A stretch of 64,000 bases of DNA from Ilyobacter polytropus (GTDB lineage Bacteria; Fusobacteriota; Fusobacteriia; Fusobacteriales; Fusobacteriaceae), in the NCBI GenBank assembly GCA_003246855.1, contig QKCP01000025.1, positions 34,959 through 98,958 of the forward strand. The letters run 5' to 3'. The translations under genes and the position numbers were made by a program. Of this stretch, positions 56,419-64,000 are shown in pieces (the first letter of the stretch is position 1; every line of letters starts with the position of its first letter). Below the pieces are notes generated by a model, which worked only from the letters and a program-made list of their open reading frames with translations, ran no database searches and was not told the origin of the DNA.

Positions 56419-56473
56419 AATTTAGCCTCCTTACCTTATTTAAAGTACTAACCTTAGTATAACATATGGAATT

Positions 56474-58321
56474 CTATTTTTCAACCATTTTTCTCAGCAA
56501 AACCCTAGTGTTTCCAGGGTGTGACAGTTTCAGGTAAGTCTCGTAAAACTTCTCATACTTTTCTTTTTTTACAATCCCGTTTCTGTAATTTATCACATCG
56601 TTTATCATTAAATTTCCGTTTAAAACCTCTACTTTTCTTTGCACGCCAAACACTTTACCATGATACTTTAGGGTCTTTGGCATCAAGAGAAACTGGTAAT
56701 TTTCTGGGCACTTTATCTCGTACTGCCTTCTAAATTTAAAATCCTCTGTGCTTTCAAAATCAAGCTCCCTCTCTCCTGGATCAAGTTCCAAAATATATGG
56801 CGCCAAAGATGCATCTAGGTCGAAATACATGAACTCGCCGTCTGTAGCTGCATAGTTTTCCTGTATGTAATCGTAGGATATAGTAGTGTTTTCTCCTAAT
56901 TCTATTTTTAAATCACTGGTCGGTCTTGCAAAAATGGATATGGCGCTCATTAGCTTTTCATAATCCTTTTTCAAGTCGTATTCAGTCATATACTTGTATT
57001 TTGACCTTATAAGGCTTGCCATGCCGCCGCTGTAATTATTTTCTTTATGTACTGCAGCGTTCCCGTCTTGGTCTATTTTAACTGAATAAAAGATGTCCCT
57101 GGTATTTTTTGTTTTGCAGTTTATCTTTTCAAAACGTACCTTTTCGCCAAGAATCATAGCTATTTTTTTATCAAACTCACTCTCATCCATATTGTAAAAC
57201 TCGTTTAATATATCCACGTAGTAGACCTCTCCTGTAAGGTTTATCTTGGAAATCAAATAGGAAAATGGAAGTATGTTGCCGTTTTTTAAGTCCCTTTTAA
57301 GGTTGTGCTCTTCATCTCCTGCCACCAGGATGCTGCTCTCTATTCCTAGTCTTTTCATCAACCCGTCAAATATCGTGTATGCTTCTACAGGGGTACCGTA
57401 CCCGCTGTCTATTATCTCAGAAAAGTCCCTCGGTTGGAACTTGAATAAATCATCCTGTGGCATATATAGGAACTCCTCAGAAAAATAGCGTTTTATACGA
57501 TTTAAACTCTCCTGCTCGTTCTTAGAGCCCGCCAGCAGTTTGTCACAAAGATTAACTATAGACTGGTGCTCTGAATTTATATTTTTAAAATATTTGGAGT
57601 ATATAGCTTCGCCGTATTTTTCAACCCCTTTATAAGTACTTATGTATACTGTGGGAAATATTCTTTCAGGAAGAGGCATGCTCTGCTCTGGCTTGTAGGG
57701 TAATATCTCCTTGCTGCTGTATGTAAGTATCCACCTATTATCAGGTTTTTCTTTTGTTTTTTTTAATCCTTTTCCAAAATTACTCTCGGATACTTTTAGT
57801 TCCATGCTTTCGGGGTATTCTATTTTATAGATTTTCTCCATTGCCTTTTCTGTACCAGCAAAAACATAGGAATCAAAGATATCCCTTCCACTGCTGTTTT
57901 CCTTTATAAATTCCAAATGCACAGTATCCCCTACCTCCACGCCTAGGAAAGGGATAAGTAGCATTCTACTTACCGCAAACTCCATCATGCCACTTTCATA
58001 AGGTGAGTCCAATTCTTTTATTACATTTTTTCCAGTTCTCACTATACTGCCATCAGGTTTTTCTGTATATGCATCTACTAGTCTCACTTTTTCATATCTG
58101 CTGTCGTAAAAAACCTTAAATTCTGACAACTCTTTTTTCCCCTTGTAACTAAGTATCTTTTTTTCAACAAGTACTCTTTTTGTGTAGGTTTTATCAGGCT
58201 TTATTGTAAGTCCTGTATACTCTTTAGTCGTTAGGTAATCTGCAGTATCACCTGCAAAAACATAAATGCACAAGATAAGCTGCAGTATTATAATTCTGAT
58301 AAAATATCTCAACTCAATCAC
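56474..58321 (-). CDS. DUF3857/transglutaminase-like protein, predicted catalytically inactive paralogue
   Basis: DUF3857-like N-terminus after a signal peptide. TGase region reads SGYGTPVEAYTIF (Cys replaced) and SYLISKINLTGEVYYVD (His position is Tyr). Confidence 0.68.
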   Translation of the reverse strand: MIELRYFIRIIILQLILCIYVFAGDTADYLTTKEYTGLTIKPDKTYTKRVLVEKKILSYKGKKELSEFKVFYDSRYEKVRLVDAYTEKPDGSIVRTGKNVIKELDSPYESGMMEFAVSRMLLIPFLGVEVGDTVHLEFIKENSSGRDIFDSYVFAGTEKAMEKIYKIEYPESMELKVSESNFGKGLKKTKEKPDNRWILTYSSKEILPYKPEQSMPLPERIFPTVYISTYKGVEKYGEAIYSKYFKNINSEHQSIVNLCDKLLAGSKNEQESLNRIKRYFSEEFLYMPQDDLFKFQPRDFSEIIDSGYGTPVEAYTIFDGLMKRLGIESSILVAGDEEHNLKRDLKNGNILPFSYLISKINLTGEVYYVDILNEFYNMDESEFDKKIAMILGEKVRFEKINCKTKNTRDIFYSVKIDQDGNAAVHKENNYSGGMASLIRSKYKYMTEYDLKKDYEKLMSAISIFARPTSDLKIELGENTTISYDYIQENYAATDGEFMYFDLDASLAPYILELDPGERELDFESTEDFKFRRQYEIKCPENYQFLLMPKTLKYHGKVFGVQRKVEVLNGNLMINDVINYRNGIVKKEKYEKFYETYLKLSHPGNTRVLLRKMVEK

Positions 58322-60237
58322 CGCTTTTTCACTATTATATATTTTTTATCGTAATTTTCAATATCCCCCAATACAGCTCTTATGGCGTAATAGTCCTCTA
58401 TACTGTACTCTAATTTTTTTAGACTAAGATTTTTTCTAAAACTCAGCCCATCTTTTGATTCTTTGTATGAAGCTATAAAGTCAAACGAATCGCTGTTCCT
58501 CCTAACATTAGGCGGTAAATTTAAGAATTCCACTCCGTCTATTGCAATGTCCACCTCTTCCTTAACTGAAACTGTTGAGTCCACGATCAGTGGATAGTTT
58601 CTCTCTGAAAGGCTAAACTCTGAAAGAATCCAGTTATGCATCCCAAATACATCCGAAAGCTGCGGCACTCTAAACATTTTATACTCTTCACCAACCACAA
58701 AATCCTCTATGTTATATTGTAAATTTATCTCCATCTTGTCATCTTTGAAGAGGTTTTCGGGGCTTATACTGAAAGATATCAGCTCTGTGTTTGCACTCAA
58801 ACTCTTCAGTAGACTTTTGAAAAATTTCTCTCTTTCGTCATGTTTCAAGCCTATTAAATATTTCCTGTATGCATTGTCGTTTATGCCCTGGAAAATAAGC
58901 CTGCTTTTAATCATAAACTTTCCATCGCTGTAATTAACCTGACTTTTTATGAATAGCTCATTTGATGAAGGTTTTGAAATGGAGTTGAATTTCAAAGTAT
59001 CTCCACCTTTTTTCGCAATTAAATAAGGCTTGCCGTCTAGATACTCTGGCATAAGGGTTTTGGTAGTTTCATCAGTAGGGTCCATTAATATGAGCTTGCC
59101 TTCGAGCTCTACACTTGCAATAGCATGGTTGAAAAAATTGTTTGGGAAATCTGCTTCCATCTGCCTGCTGGCATTCATCAACACCATGTTGGAATTATAG
59201 CCCAAGCTCCTCAGCATGGACACAATAAGAGCAGCCTTATCCCTGCATACGCCTGTCATAGTCTGTAGTGTGTAGTCGGAGTTGTGCGGCTCGAGGCCAG
59301 GCCTGTTATCCTCCTGGTTGATTCCCATATATCTAACATTCCTTGAAACCCAGAAAAATACAGCCTTGATCTTATCTATATCTTCTTGTTGCCCGTTAAT
59401 TATAAGTTCTGCCGCCTTGCTTACTGTGTCGTTCACTACTATTTTTGGCTCTGAGAGCTTATAATACCACTTGGATATCTCTTCCCAAGTGGGTGATGTG
59501 CCTACAGCCCATCTCATAGCTATGTCTATCATATTTGGCATTTGTGGTTCAGCGTTTATCTGCGGTACTTCAAAAACCGTAAACTTTTGCCACTCCTTTT
59601 TCCCAGCCCTGCCAGTTTCCAGGGTATAAGACCCCTGTATGCCGTTGTAAACCTTTGAAGTTCGTAATGGGTTGCTGGATGGTCCTGTTATTGTTGTACT
59701 TGAATAAAGTATGGGATAAAATTCCTGACCGCCTATATAGTCCGTATAGTTTCCGGGCATCCTTGTCTTTTTTGAACTCTCATACTCCTTTATATAAACT
59801 ATATCGCCTACCTTGATATCTGGTATGTTTATTACAATAAGCTTTTTATTCTCGTCATAGATGTTGCTCTCCTGGTCGGAGGGGTTATCCTGAATCTGCA
59901 TGCTGCTTCTAAAATCAAAGTCTAGCTCTTCCCCGTCTCTTATTATCTTTACGTCCACAAATTCTTTATTCGTGTACTCACTGTTGTATGATTCATACAA
60001 CAGTTTACTGTTGTCCCTTCCAAACTGGTCCAATATCTTGAAGTACTCCTCACTGCTCTTCTGGTAGTTCCCATCACTAAAGTACTCTATATCCTCAACT
60101 CTTTTAACTAAAACCCTGTGGGCGTTTGGAAAATTGTTTTTTGTGGCTTTTTCCATCAATTCTTTAAAATTATCTCCTAAAGAAAAAACCGTGATGAAAT
60201 TTATCAAAAAGGTCAAAACAACAAAATACTTTTTCAT
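58318..60237 (-). CDS. DUF3857/transglutaminase-like protein with intact triad
   Basis: Signal peptide, DUF3857-like N-terminus, TGVCRDKAALIVSMLRSLGY, FFNHAIASVELEGKLILMDPTDE. Confidence 0.82.
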   Translation of the reverse strand: MKKYFVVLTFLINFITVFSLGDNFKELMEKATKNNFPNAHRVLVKRVEDIEYFSDGNYQKSSEEYFKILDQFGRDNSKLLYESYNSEYTNKEFVDVKIIRDGEELDFDFRSSMQIQDNPSDQESNIYDENKKLIVINIPDIKVGDIVYIKEYESSKKTRMPGNYTDYIGGQEFYPILYSSTTITGPSSNPLRTSKVYNGIQGSYTLETGRAGKKEWQKFTVFEVPQINAEPQMPNMIDIAMRWAVGTSPTWEEISKWYYKLSEPKIVVNDTVSKAAELIINGQQEDIDKIKAVFFWVSRNVRYMGINQEDNRPGLEPHNSDYTLQTMTGVCRDKAALIVSMLRSLGYNSNMVLMNASRQMEADFPNNFFNHAIASVELEGKLILMDPTDETTKTLMPEYLDGKPYLIAKKGGDTLKFNSISKPSSNELFIKSQVNYSDGKFMIKSRLIFQGINDNAYRKYLIGLKHDEREKFFKSLLKSLSANTELISFSISPENLFKDDKMEINLQYNIEDFVVGEEYKMFRVPQLSDVFGMHNWILSEFSLSERNYPLIVDSTVSVKEEVDIAIDGVEFLNLPPNVRRNSDSFDFIASYKESKDGLSFRKNLSLKKLEYSIEDYYAIRAVLGDIENYDKKYIIVKKR

Positions 60238-60581
60238 AGCCCCCCACCGTCTTTCATAGCCTTTATCTTACTCTTTAGCTCGATATTTTCTCCCTCTAAA
60301 TTTTTGACCCTCATCCTAAGCCTACTGTTTTCCTCAGACAAATTCTTAAGTTCTGCTCCCTTTTTTCTGATGTCATCCTGCAGCCTTTGTATTTTATCTT
60401 TCTGTTCCCACTCTTTTCCCGACAAACTTTTCAGCTTTCTGGCAATTTTTTTATTCTTCTTTTTCTGCTTCTTGTAGTCCTCATATGTTACTTTTTCCCC
60501 TACCTTGAATAAAAATTCAAAGGGCAGTTTTAACAGTTTCATTATGTTTAAAATAAGCCAGTTCTTTTTCGATTTACTCAC
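60234..60581 (-). CDS. Small basic coiled-coil protein of unknown function
   Basis: Lys-rich then heptad-like C-terminus RLQDDIRKKGAELKNLSEENSRLRMRVKNLEGENIELKSKIKAM. 4-nt overlap with the next gene. Confidence 0.65.
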   Translation of the reverse strand: MSKSKKNWLILNIMKLLKLPFEFLFKVGEKVTYEDYKKQKKKNKKIARKLKSLSGKEWEQKDKIQRLQDDIRKKGAELKNLSEENSRLRMRVKNLEGENIELKSKIKAMKDGGGL

Positions 60582-60586
60582 CTCAC

Positions 60587-60612
60587 AAAAAAAGGCAGCC
60601 TTGTGAGCTACC
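60587..60612 (-). terminator. Terminator downstream of the monooxygenase-like gene
   Basis: Minus strand GGTAGC-TCACAAG-GCTGCCTTTTTTT. Confidence 0.6.
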
Positions 60613-60613
60613 T

Positions 60614-60901
60614 CTATTTTAAAAATTTATAGATGTTTACATCCTTAGGTTTTGAACACATTTCATCCATAAGAGGAATATATTTTTTGAAATGCGGTGT
60701 CTCGAAATGTTCTAATAGATCTTCGTTATTTTCCCACTCCTCTATAAAGGTGAATATAGTCTCGTCTTCTACATCCCTATACAGCTCGTATTTTACGTAT
60801 TTGGGTTCTTTTCTAGTTTCCTCAACCATTATAGAAGCGTACTCAACGAATTTCTCTACTTCCGATTTTTTTACATAGCATTTTGCAACTGCTGTTATCA
60901 T
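60614..60901 (-). CDS. Antibiotic biosynthesis monooxygenase (ABM/YgiN-like) domain protein
   Basis: ITAVAKCYVKKSEVEKFVEYASIMVEETRKEPKYVKYELYRDVEDETIFTFIEEWENNEDLLEHFETPHFKKY. Confidence 0.88.
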   Translation of the reverse strand: MITAVAKCYVKKSEVEKFVEYASIMVEETRKEPKYVKYELYRDVEDETIFTFIEEWENNEDLLEHFETPHFKKYIPLMDEMCSKPKDVNIYKFLK

Positions 60902-61030
60902 CTGCTTCCTCCTATCTTATATTGATATAACCATGACTTCTTCTTCACCTATAAATTTCAGTATCAAAGCAATATATGTCTAGGTTAATTTTATTAAAAG
61001 TATAGCACTTTCATTATTCAAACACAAATA

Positions 61031-61068
61031 TATTTTGATTTTATTTAAATATCAAAATATGATATAAT
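61031..61068 (+). promoter_or_regulatory. Promoter overlapped by a palindromic candidate operator
   Basis: TATTTTGAT-11 nt-ATCAAAATA inverted repeat (61031-61059), then TATAAT at 61063-61068. Confidence 0.5.
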
Positions 61069-61085
61069 TTAACTAGGTGATTTAG

Positions 61086-61787
61086 ATGACTGAAAGCCAA
61101 TTTTTAGACTTTTTAAATGTAAAAAAAATCTTTAAAAAAGAAATAGAAAATTTGACACTCGCTACTCCTGACCTCGCTGAAGAAATTTTATCTATCCAGG
61201 ATAAATCTTATGAGATGTTGAATCCTTTGGTATACAATGAAAAGTTTGACGATGTCACCAAAGATTTTAATATAAAGTACATATGGGTTACTGATAATCC
61301 GGGAGTCAAAGAGTGCCAACAAAAACGCTACGGTGTTGGCAGCTCTGGATCTGCTGGAAAAAACTTTATGGAAAGCTACGGCTTGGTCGAAGACTTTGAC
61401 AGGGAAGTGCTCATTTTGAACAAAAGCCCAATCCATACCAGGGTAACTGCAGACCTTGCAAAACTTAAATCCATGGGGCCTGTTTACGGTGATTGCCAAA
61501 AGTTAATGGCTAAGCTGTGCTTTGATCTTCACTCCATACTAGACTGCGAGCTATGGATTTTAGGGACTTCAAACCTCGACAAAATATTCAACCCTTTTAA
61601 AACTGAATTCAATAATTTTTACAAGGCAGGACTCCTTGTAAATAAAGTGTTCTTATATAATCATTTTTCACAGGGTCAGTTTAAAAAAGCATACAATATT
61701 TATAATAAAGAAAACCCTGACCTTAGCCCTAATGAGTTGTGCAGGTTGATCGGTGCTGAAAATCGTAATAAATTATTTAAGGGGTAG
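61086..61787 (+). CDS. Divergent uracil-DNA glycosylase superfamily-like protein
   Basis: VTDNPGVKECQQKRYGVGSSGSAGKNF resembles the UDG motif-1 region (GEAPGxxE..G.PF.G.AG). LNKSPIHT and YNHFSQGQF resemble later UDG motifs. Confidence 0.5.
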   Translation: MTESQFLDFLNVKKIFKKEIENLTLATPDLAEEILSIQDKSYEMLNPLVYNEKFDDVTKDFNIKYIWVTDNPGVKECQQKRYGVGSSGSAGKNFMESYGLVEDFDREVLILNKSPIHTRVTADLAKLKSMGPVYGDCQKLMAKLCFDLHSILDCELWILGTSNLDKIFNPFKTEFNNFYKAGLLVNKVFLYNHFSQGQFKKAYNIYNKENPDLSPNELCRLIGAENRNKLFKG

Positions 61788-61792
61788 AGCTC

Positions 61793-63709
61793 ATGAAAAA
61801 AAAATTGATATTAGGACTTTGTGCCTGTACTTTGTTACTAGGAGGATTCAATATGGAAAAAGTTAATGCTATGAACCAGGAAAATAAAAATATAAAAAGG
61901 GTGGATATCGACCAAAAGTACAAGTGGAAACTATCCGATCTCTACCAAAATTGGGATGAATGGGAAAAAGATTATAAAAAGATGGATCAGATGATAAGCG
62001 AGATTGCATCCTTTAAGGGCAAGCTAAGGGATAACCCTGAAACTTTTGCAAAGGCTGTTCTGCTGAATGAAGAGTTTGATATTCTGTCATATAAAGTTTT
62101 CCGTTATCCTCAATTGATGCTTGACTTAAATTCTAAAGACCAATTTGTGGCTTCTAAATTTCAGAAAGTCCAGATACTTTTCAGCAAATTTTCAATCCAA
62201 AATTCTTGGATTGCACCGGAAATTCTCTCCATCCCTATGGAAACTGTAATCGGTTGGATTGATACAAATCCGGATCTAGAGCCGCACAGATTTAGCATTA
62301 TGAACATGTTTAGACTTCAAAAACACGTCTTAAGCGAGGATAAGGAGAAGCTGCTTTCATTTTATTCGCAGTTTTCTTCAAGCCCAAAATCTATATATTC
62401 TCAGCTTTCAACAGCTGATATAAAATTTAACGAAGTAAAATTGTCGAACGATGAAACCATAAAGATAAGCCCTGCAAATTACTCTAGGATATTGGCAACA
62501 AATAGAAATCAAGATGACAGGAAAAAGACCTTCGAAGCTCTTTACTCAGTATACCAGGACTACCAGAATACATATGCTTCCATCTATAATGCCAGCGTTC
62601 AAGCAGATTGGGCGTCATCTCAAGCGAGAAACTATACTTCCTCTCTTGAAGCAGCCTTAGAGGGAGACAACATACCTACAGAGGTTTACAGAAACCTTGT
62701 GCAGACAGTCGGCGAAAACACAGCCCCACTTAAAAGATATGCAAGGCTCCGTAAAAAGATACTCGGCCTTGAAAAATACCACGTTTATGATGGATCTGTT
62801 GCTATCGTGGATTTTGATAAAAAATACAGCTATGATGACGTCACAAAATGGATCTTAGAGTCTACTGAGCCCCTAGGGGGAGAATACCAGGAAAAACTGA
62901 AAAATGCCCTTAATGGTAAATGGATCGATGTATACGAAACAGAAGGTAAAAGAAGCGGAGCATATTCTGCTGGAGTTTATGGCGTACATCCTTATATGCT
63001 TCTAAACTACAACGAGACATTAGACTCTGTTTTTACCCTTGCACACGAACTTGGGCACACCATGCATACCATGCTTTCTAGCGAGGCTCAGCCTTTCGCT
63101 ACACATGAGTATACTATTTTTATCGCAGAGGTGGCTTCTACTTTTAACGAGAGACTGCTCTTAGACTATCTCTTAAATAGAACAACGGATCCAAAAGAGA
63201 GGATAGCTCTGTTGCAGCAAGAGATAAGAAATCTTACAGGTACCTTCTACTTCCAGGCACTTTTAGCAGATTTTGAGCTTCAAGTTCATGAACTTGCCGA
63301 AAAAGGAGAAGCTATAACTTCTGAGGTGCTAGGAGATACAATGTCAGCAATATATGATAAATACTACGGAGATTCCGTTGAAAAAGAGGATCTACTTCGT
63401 GTGGTATGGGCTAGAGTTCCCCATTTTTTCAACTCACCATTTTACGTTTATCAATATGCTACCTGCTTTGTTTCCTCAGCTGTTTTATACGATAAAATAA
63501 CCAATCCAGAAAACAGCAAGGCAGAAAGAGAGGAAGCCCTCAAAAAATACATATCACTTCTGAAATCAGGCGGAAACGACTACCCTATGGAGCAGCTTAA
63601 AAAAGCGGGGGTAGACCTAACTCAAAAAGAAGTCACTCTAGCCCTTACAAAACAGCTAGACATTATGCTGGATCTTTTGGAAAAAGAGATTGAAAATTTA
63701 GAAAAATAG
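61793..63709 (+). CDS. pepF: Oligoendopeptidase F (M3B) with N-terminal signal sequence
   Basis: MKKKLILGLCACTLLLGGFNMEKVNAM leader. YKWKLSDLYQNWDEWEKD. FTLAHELGHTMHTMLS. Confidence 0.9.
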   Translation: MKKKLILGLCACTLLLGGFNMEKVNAMNQENKNIKRVDIDQKYKWKLSDLYQNWDEWEKDYKKMDQMISEIASFKGKLRDNPETFAKAVLLNEEFDILSYKVFRYPQLMLDLNSKDQFVASKFQKVQILFSKFSIQNSWIAPEILSIPMETVIGWIDTNPDLEPHRFSIMNMFRLQKHVLSEDKEKLLSFYSQFSSSPKSIYSQLSTADIKFNEVKLSNDETIKISPANYSRILATNRNQDDRKKTFEALYSVYQDYQNTYASIYNASVQADWASSQARNYTSSLEAALEGDNIPTEVYRNLVQTVGENTAPLKRYARLRKKILGLEKYHVYDGSVAIVDFDKKYSYDDVTKWILESTEPLGGEYQEKLKNALNGKWIDVYETEGKRSGAYSAGVYGVHPYMLLNYNETLDSVFTLAHELGHTMHTMLSSEAQPFATHEYTIFIAEVASTFNERLLLDYLLNRTTDPKERIALLQQEIRNLTGTFYFQALLADFELQVHELAEKGEAITSEVLGDTMSAIYDKYYGDSVEKEDLLRVVWARVPHFFNSPFYVYQYATCFVSSAVLYDKITNPENSKAEREEALKKYISLLKSGGNDYPMEQLKKAGVDLTQKEVTLALTKQLDIMLDLLEKEIENLEK

Positions 63710-63720
63710 GGGTGTTTTTT

Positions 63721-63804
63721 ATGAAGTTTTTAAAAAAAATATGGTTTGTTCTGGCAGCTTTTATTTTTGGTGTATTATCAAAACAAGTGCACCACTTAAA
63801 ATAA
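63721..63804 (+). pseudogene. Short ORF probably truncated by the IS30-family insertion (MKFLKKIWFVLAAFIFGVLSKQVHHLK*)
   Basis: RBS-like AGGGGTG. Signal-peptide-like start, then runs into IS-like terminal sequence. Confidence 0.45.
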
Positions 63805-64000
63805 AAAGACCTCTCATAGAAAATCCTGTAGAATGTAGTCACCACAAAAACATTTACAAAGGAGTCTTCTATGAAAGATTACAATCATCGTAGCATAAAT
63901 GAAAGAGAAAATATAGCAAAATTACAAGCTAAAGGACTATCTAAAAGAGAAATTTCGAGAAGAATCAACCGCTCTCATTCTACTGTAATTAGAGAGTTAA
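63770..64000 (+). mobile_element. IS30-family insertion sequence, left part (continues past window)
   Basis: IR-like GGTGTATTATCAAAACAAGTGCACC at about 63770-63794, followed by an IS30 transposase N-terminus. Exact boundary uncertain. Confidence 0.7.
63871..64000 (+). CDS. IS30-family transposase, N-terminal fragment
   Basis: MKDYNHRSINERENIAKLQAKGLSKREISRRINRSHSTVIREL (IS30 HTH). GGAG RBS. Frame open at window end. Confidence 0.88.
   Translation, partial: MKDYNHRSINERENIAKLQAKGLSKREISRRINRSHSTVIREL

Noticed and set aside
63663-63845. 60-aa minus-strand ORF at the pepF/IS30 junction
   Set aside because: Spans the pepF 3' end and the IS terminus. Chance ORF.

Overview
This 64 kb, AT-rich, gene-dense window has the gene content of a diderm Fusobacteriales chromosome: BamA/TamB/Skp/LpxD outer-membrane genes, SepF, HPr kinase, NiaR and KtrAB. 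Genus-level placement is inference. Most of it is housekeeping: aminoacyl-tRNA synthetases serS, glyQS, ileS and metG, plus pyrG, fba, mnmG, rsmG, rlmN, tex, galU, pdxA, a PBP1A-type gene and folate genes. The right edge enters an IS30-family insertion sequence. I found no CRISPR array, prophage, rRNA or tRNA. Points worth a second look are: (1) an operon pairing an intact DUF3857/transglutaminase-like protein with a paralogue that has apparently lost the catalytic Cys and His; (2) a histidine-kinase-like protein with no phosphoacceptor His, adjacent to ileS; (3) an outer-membrane protein gene whose TTG start and signal peptide are out of frame by one base at an A6 tract; (4) a FolK-DUF523/TudS fusion; (5) a divergent uracil-DNA-glycosylase-superfamily-like protein behind a palindromic promoter; (6) a near-consensus Rex operator upstream of fba; (7) an S55 (SpoIVB-type) peptidase in a presumably non-sporulating diderm. 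All family calls come from reading motifs by eye. No database search was run.
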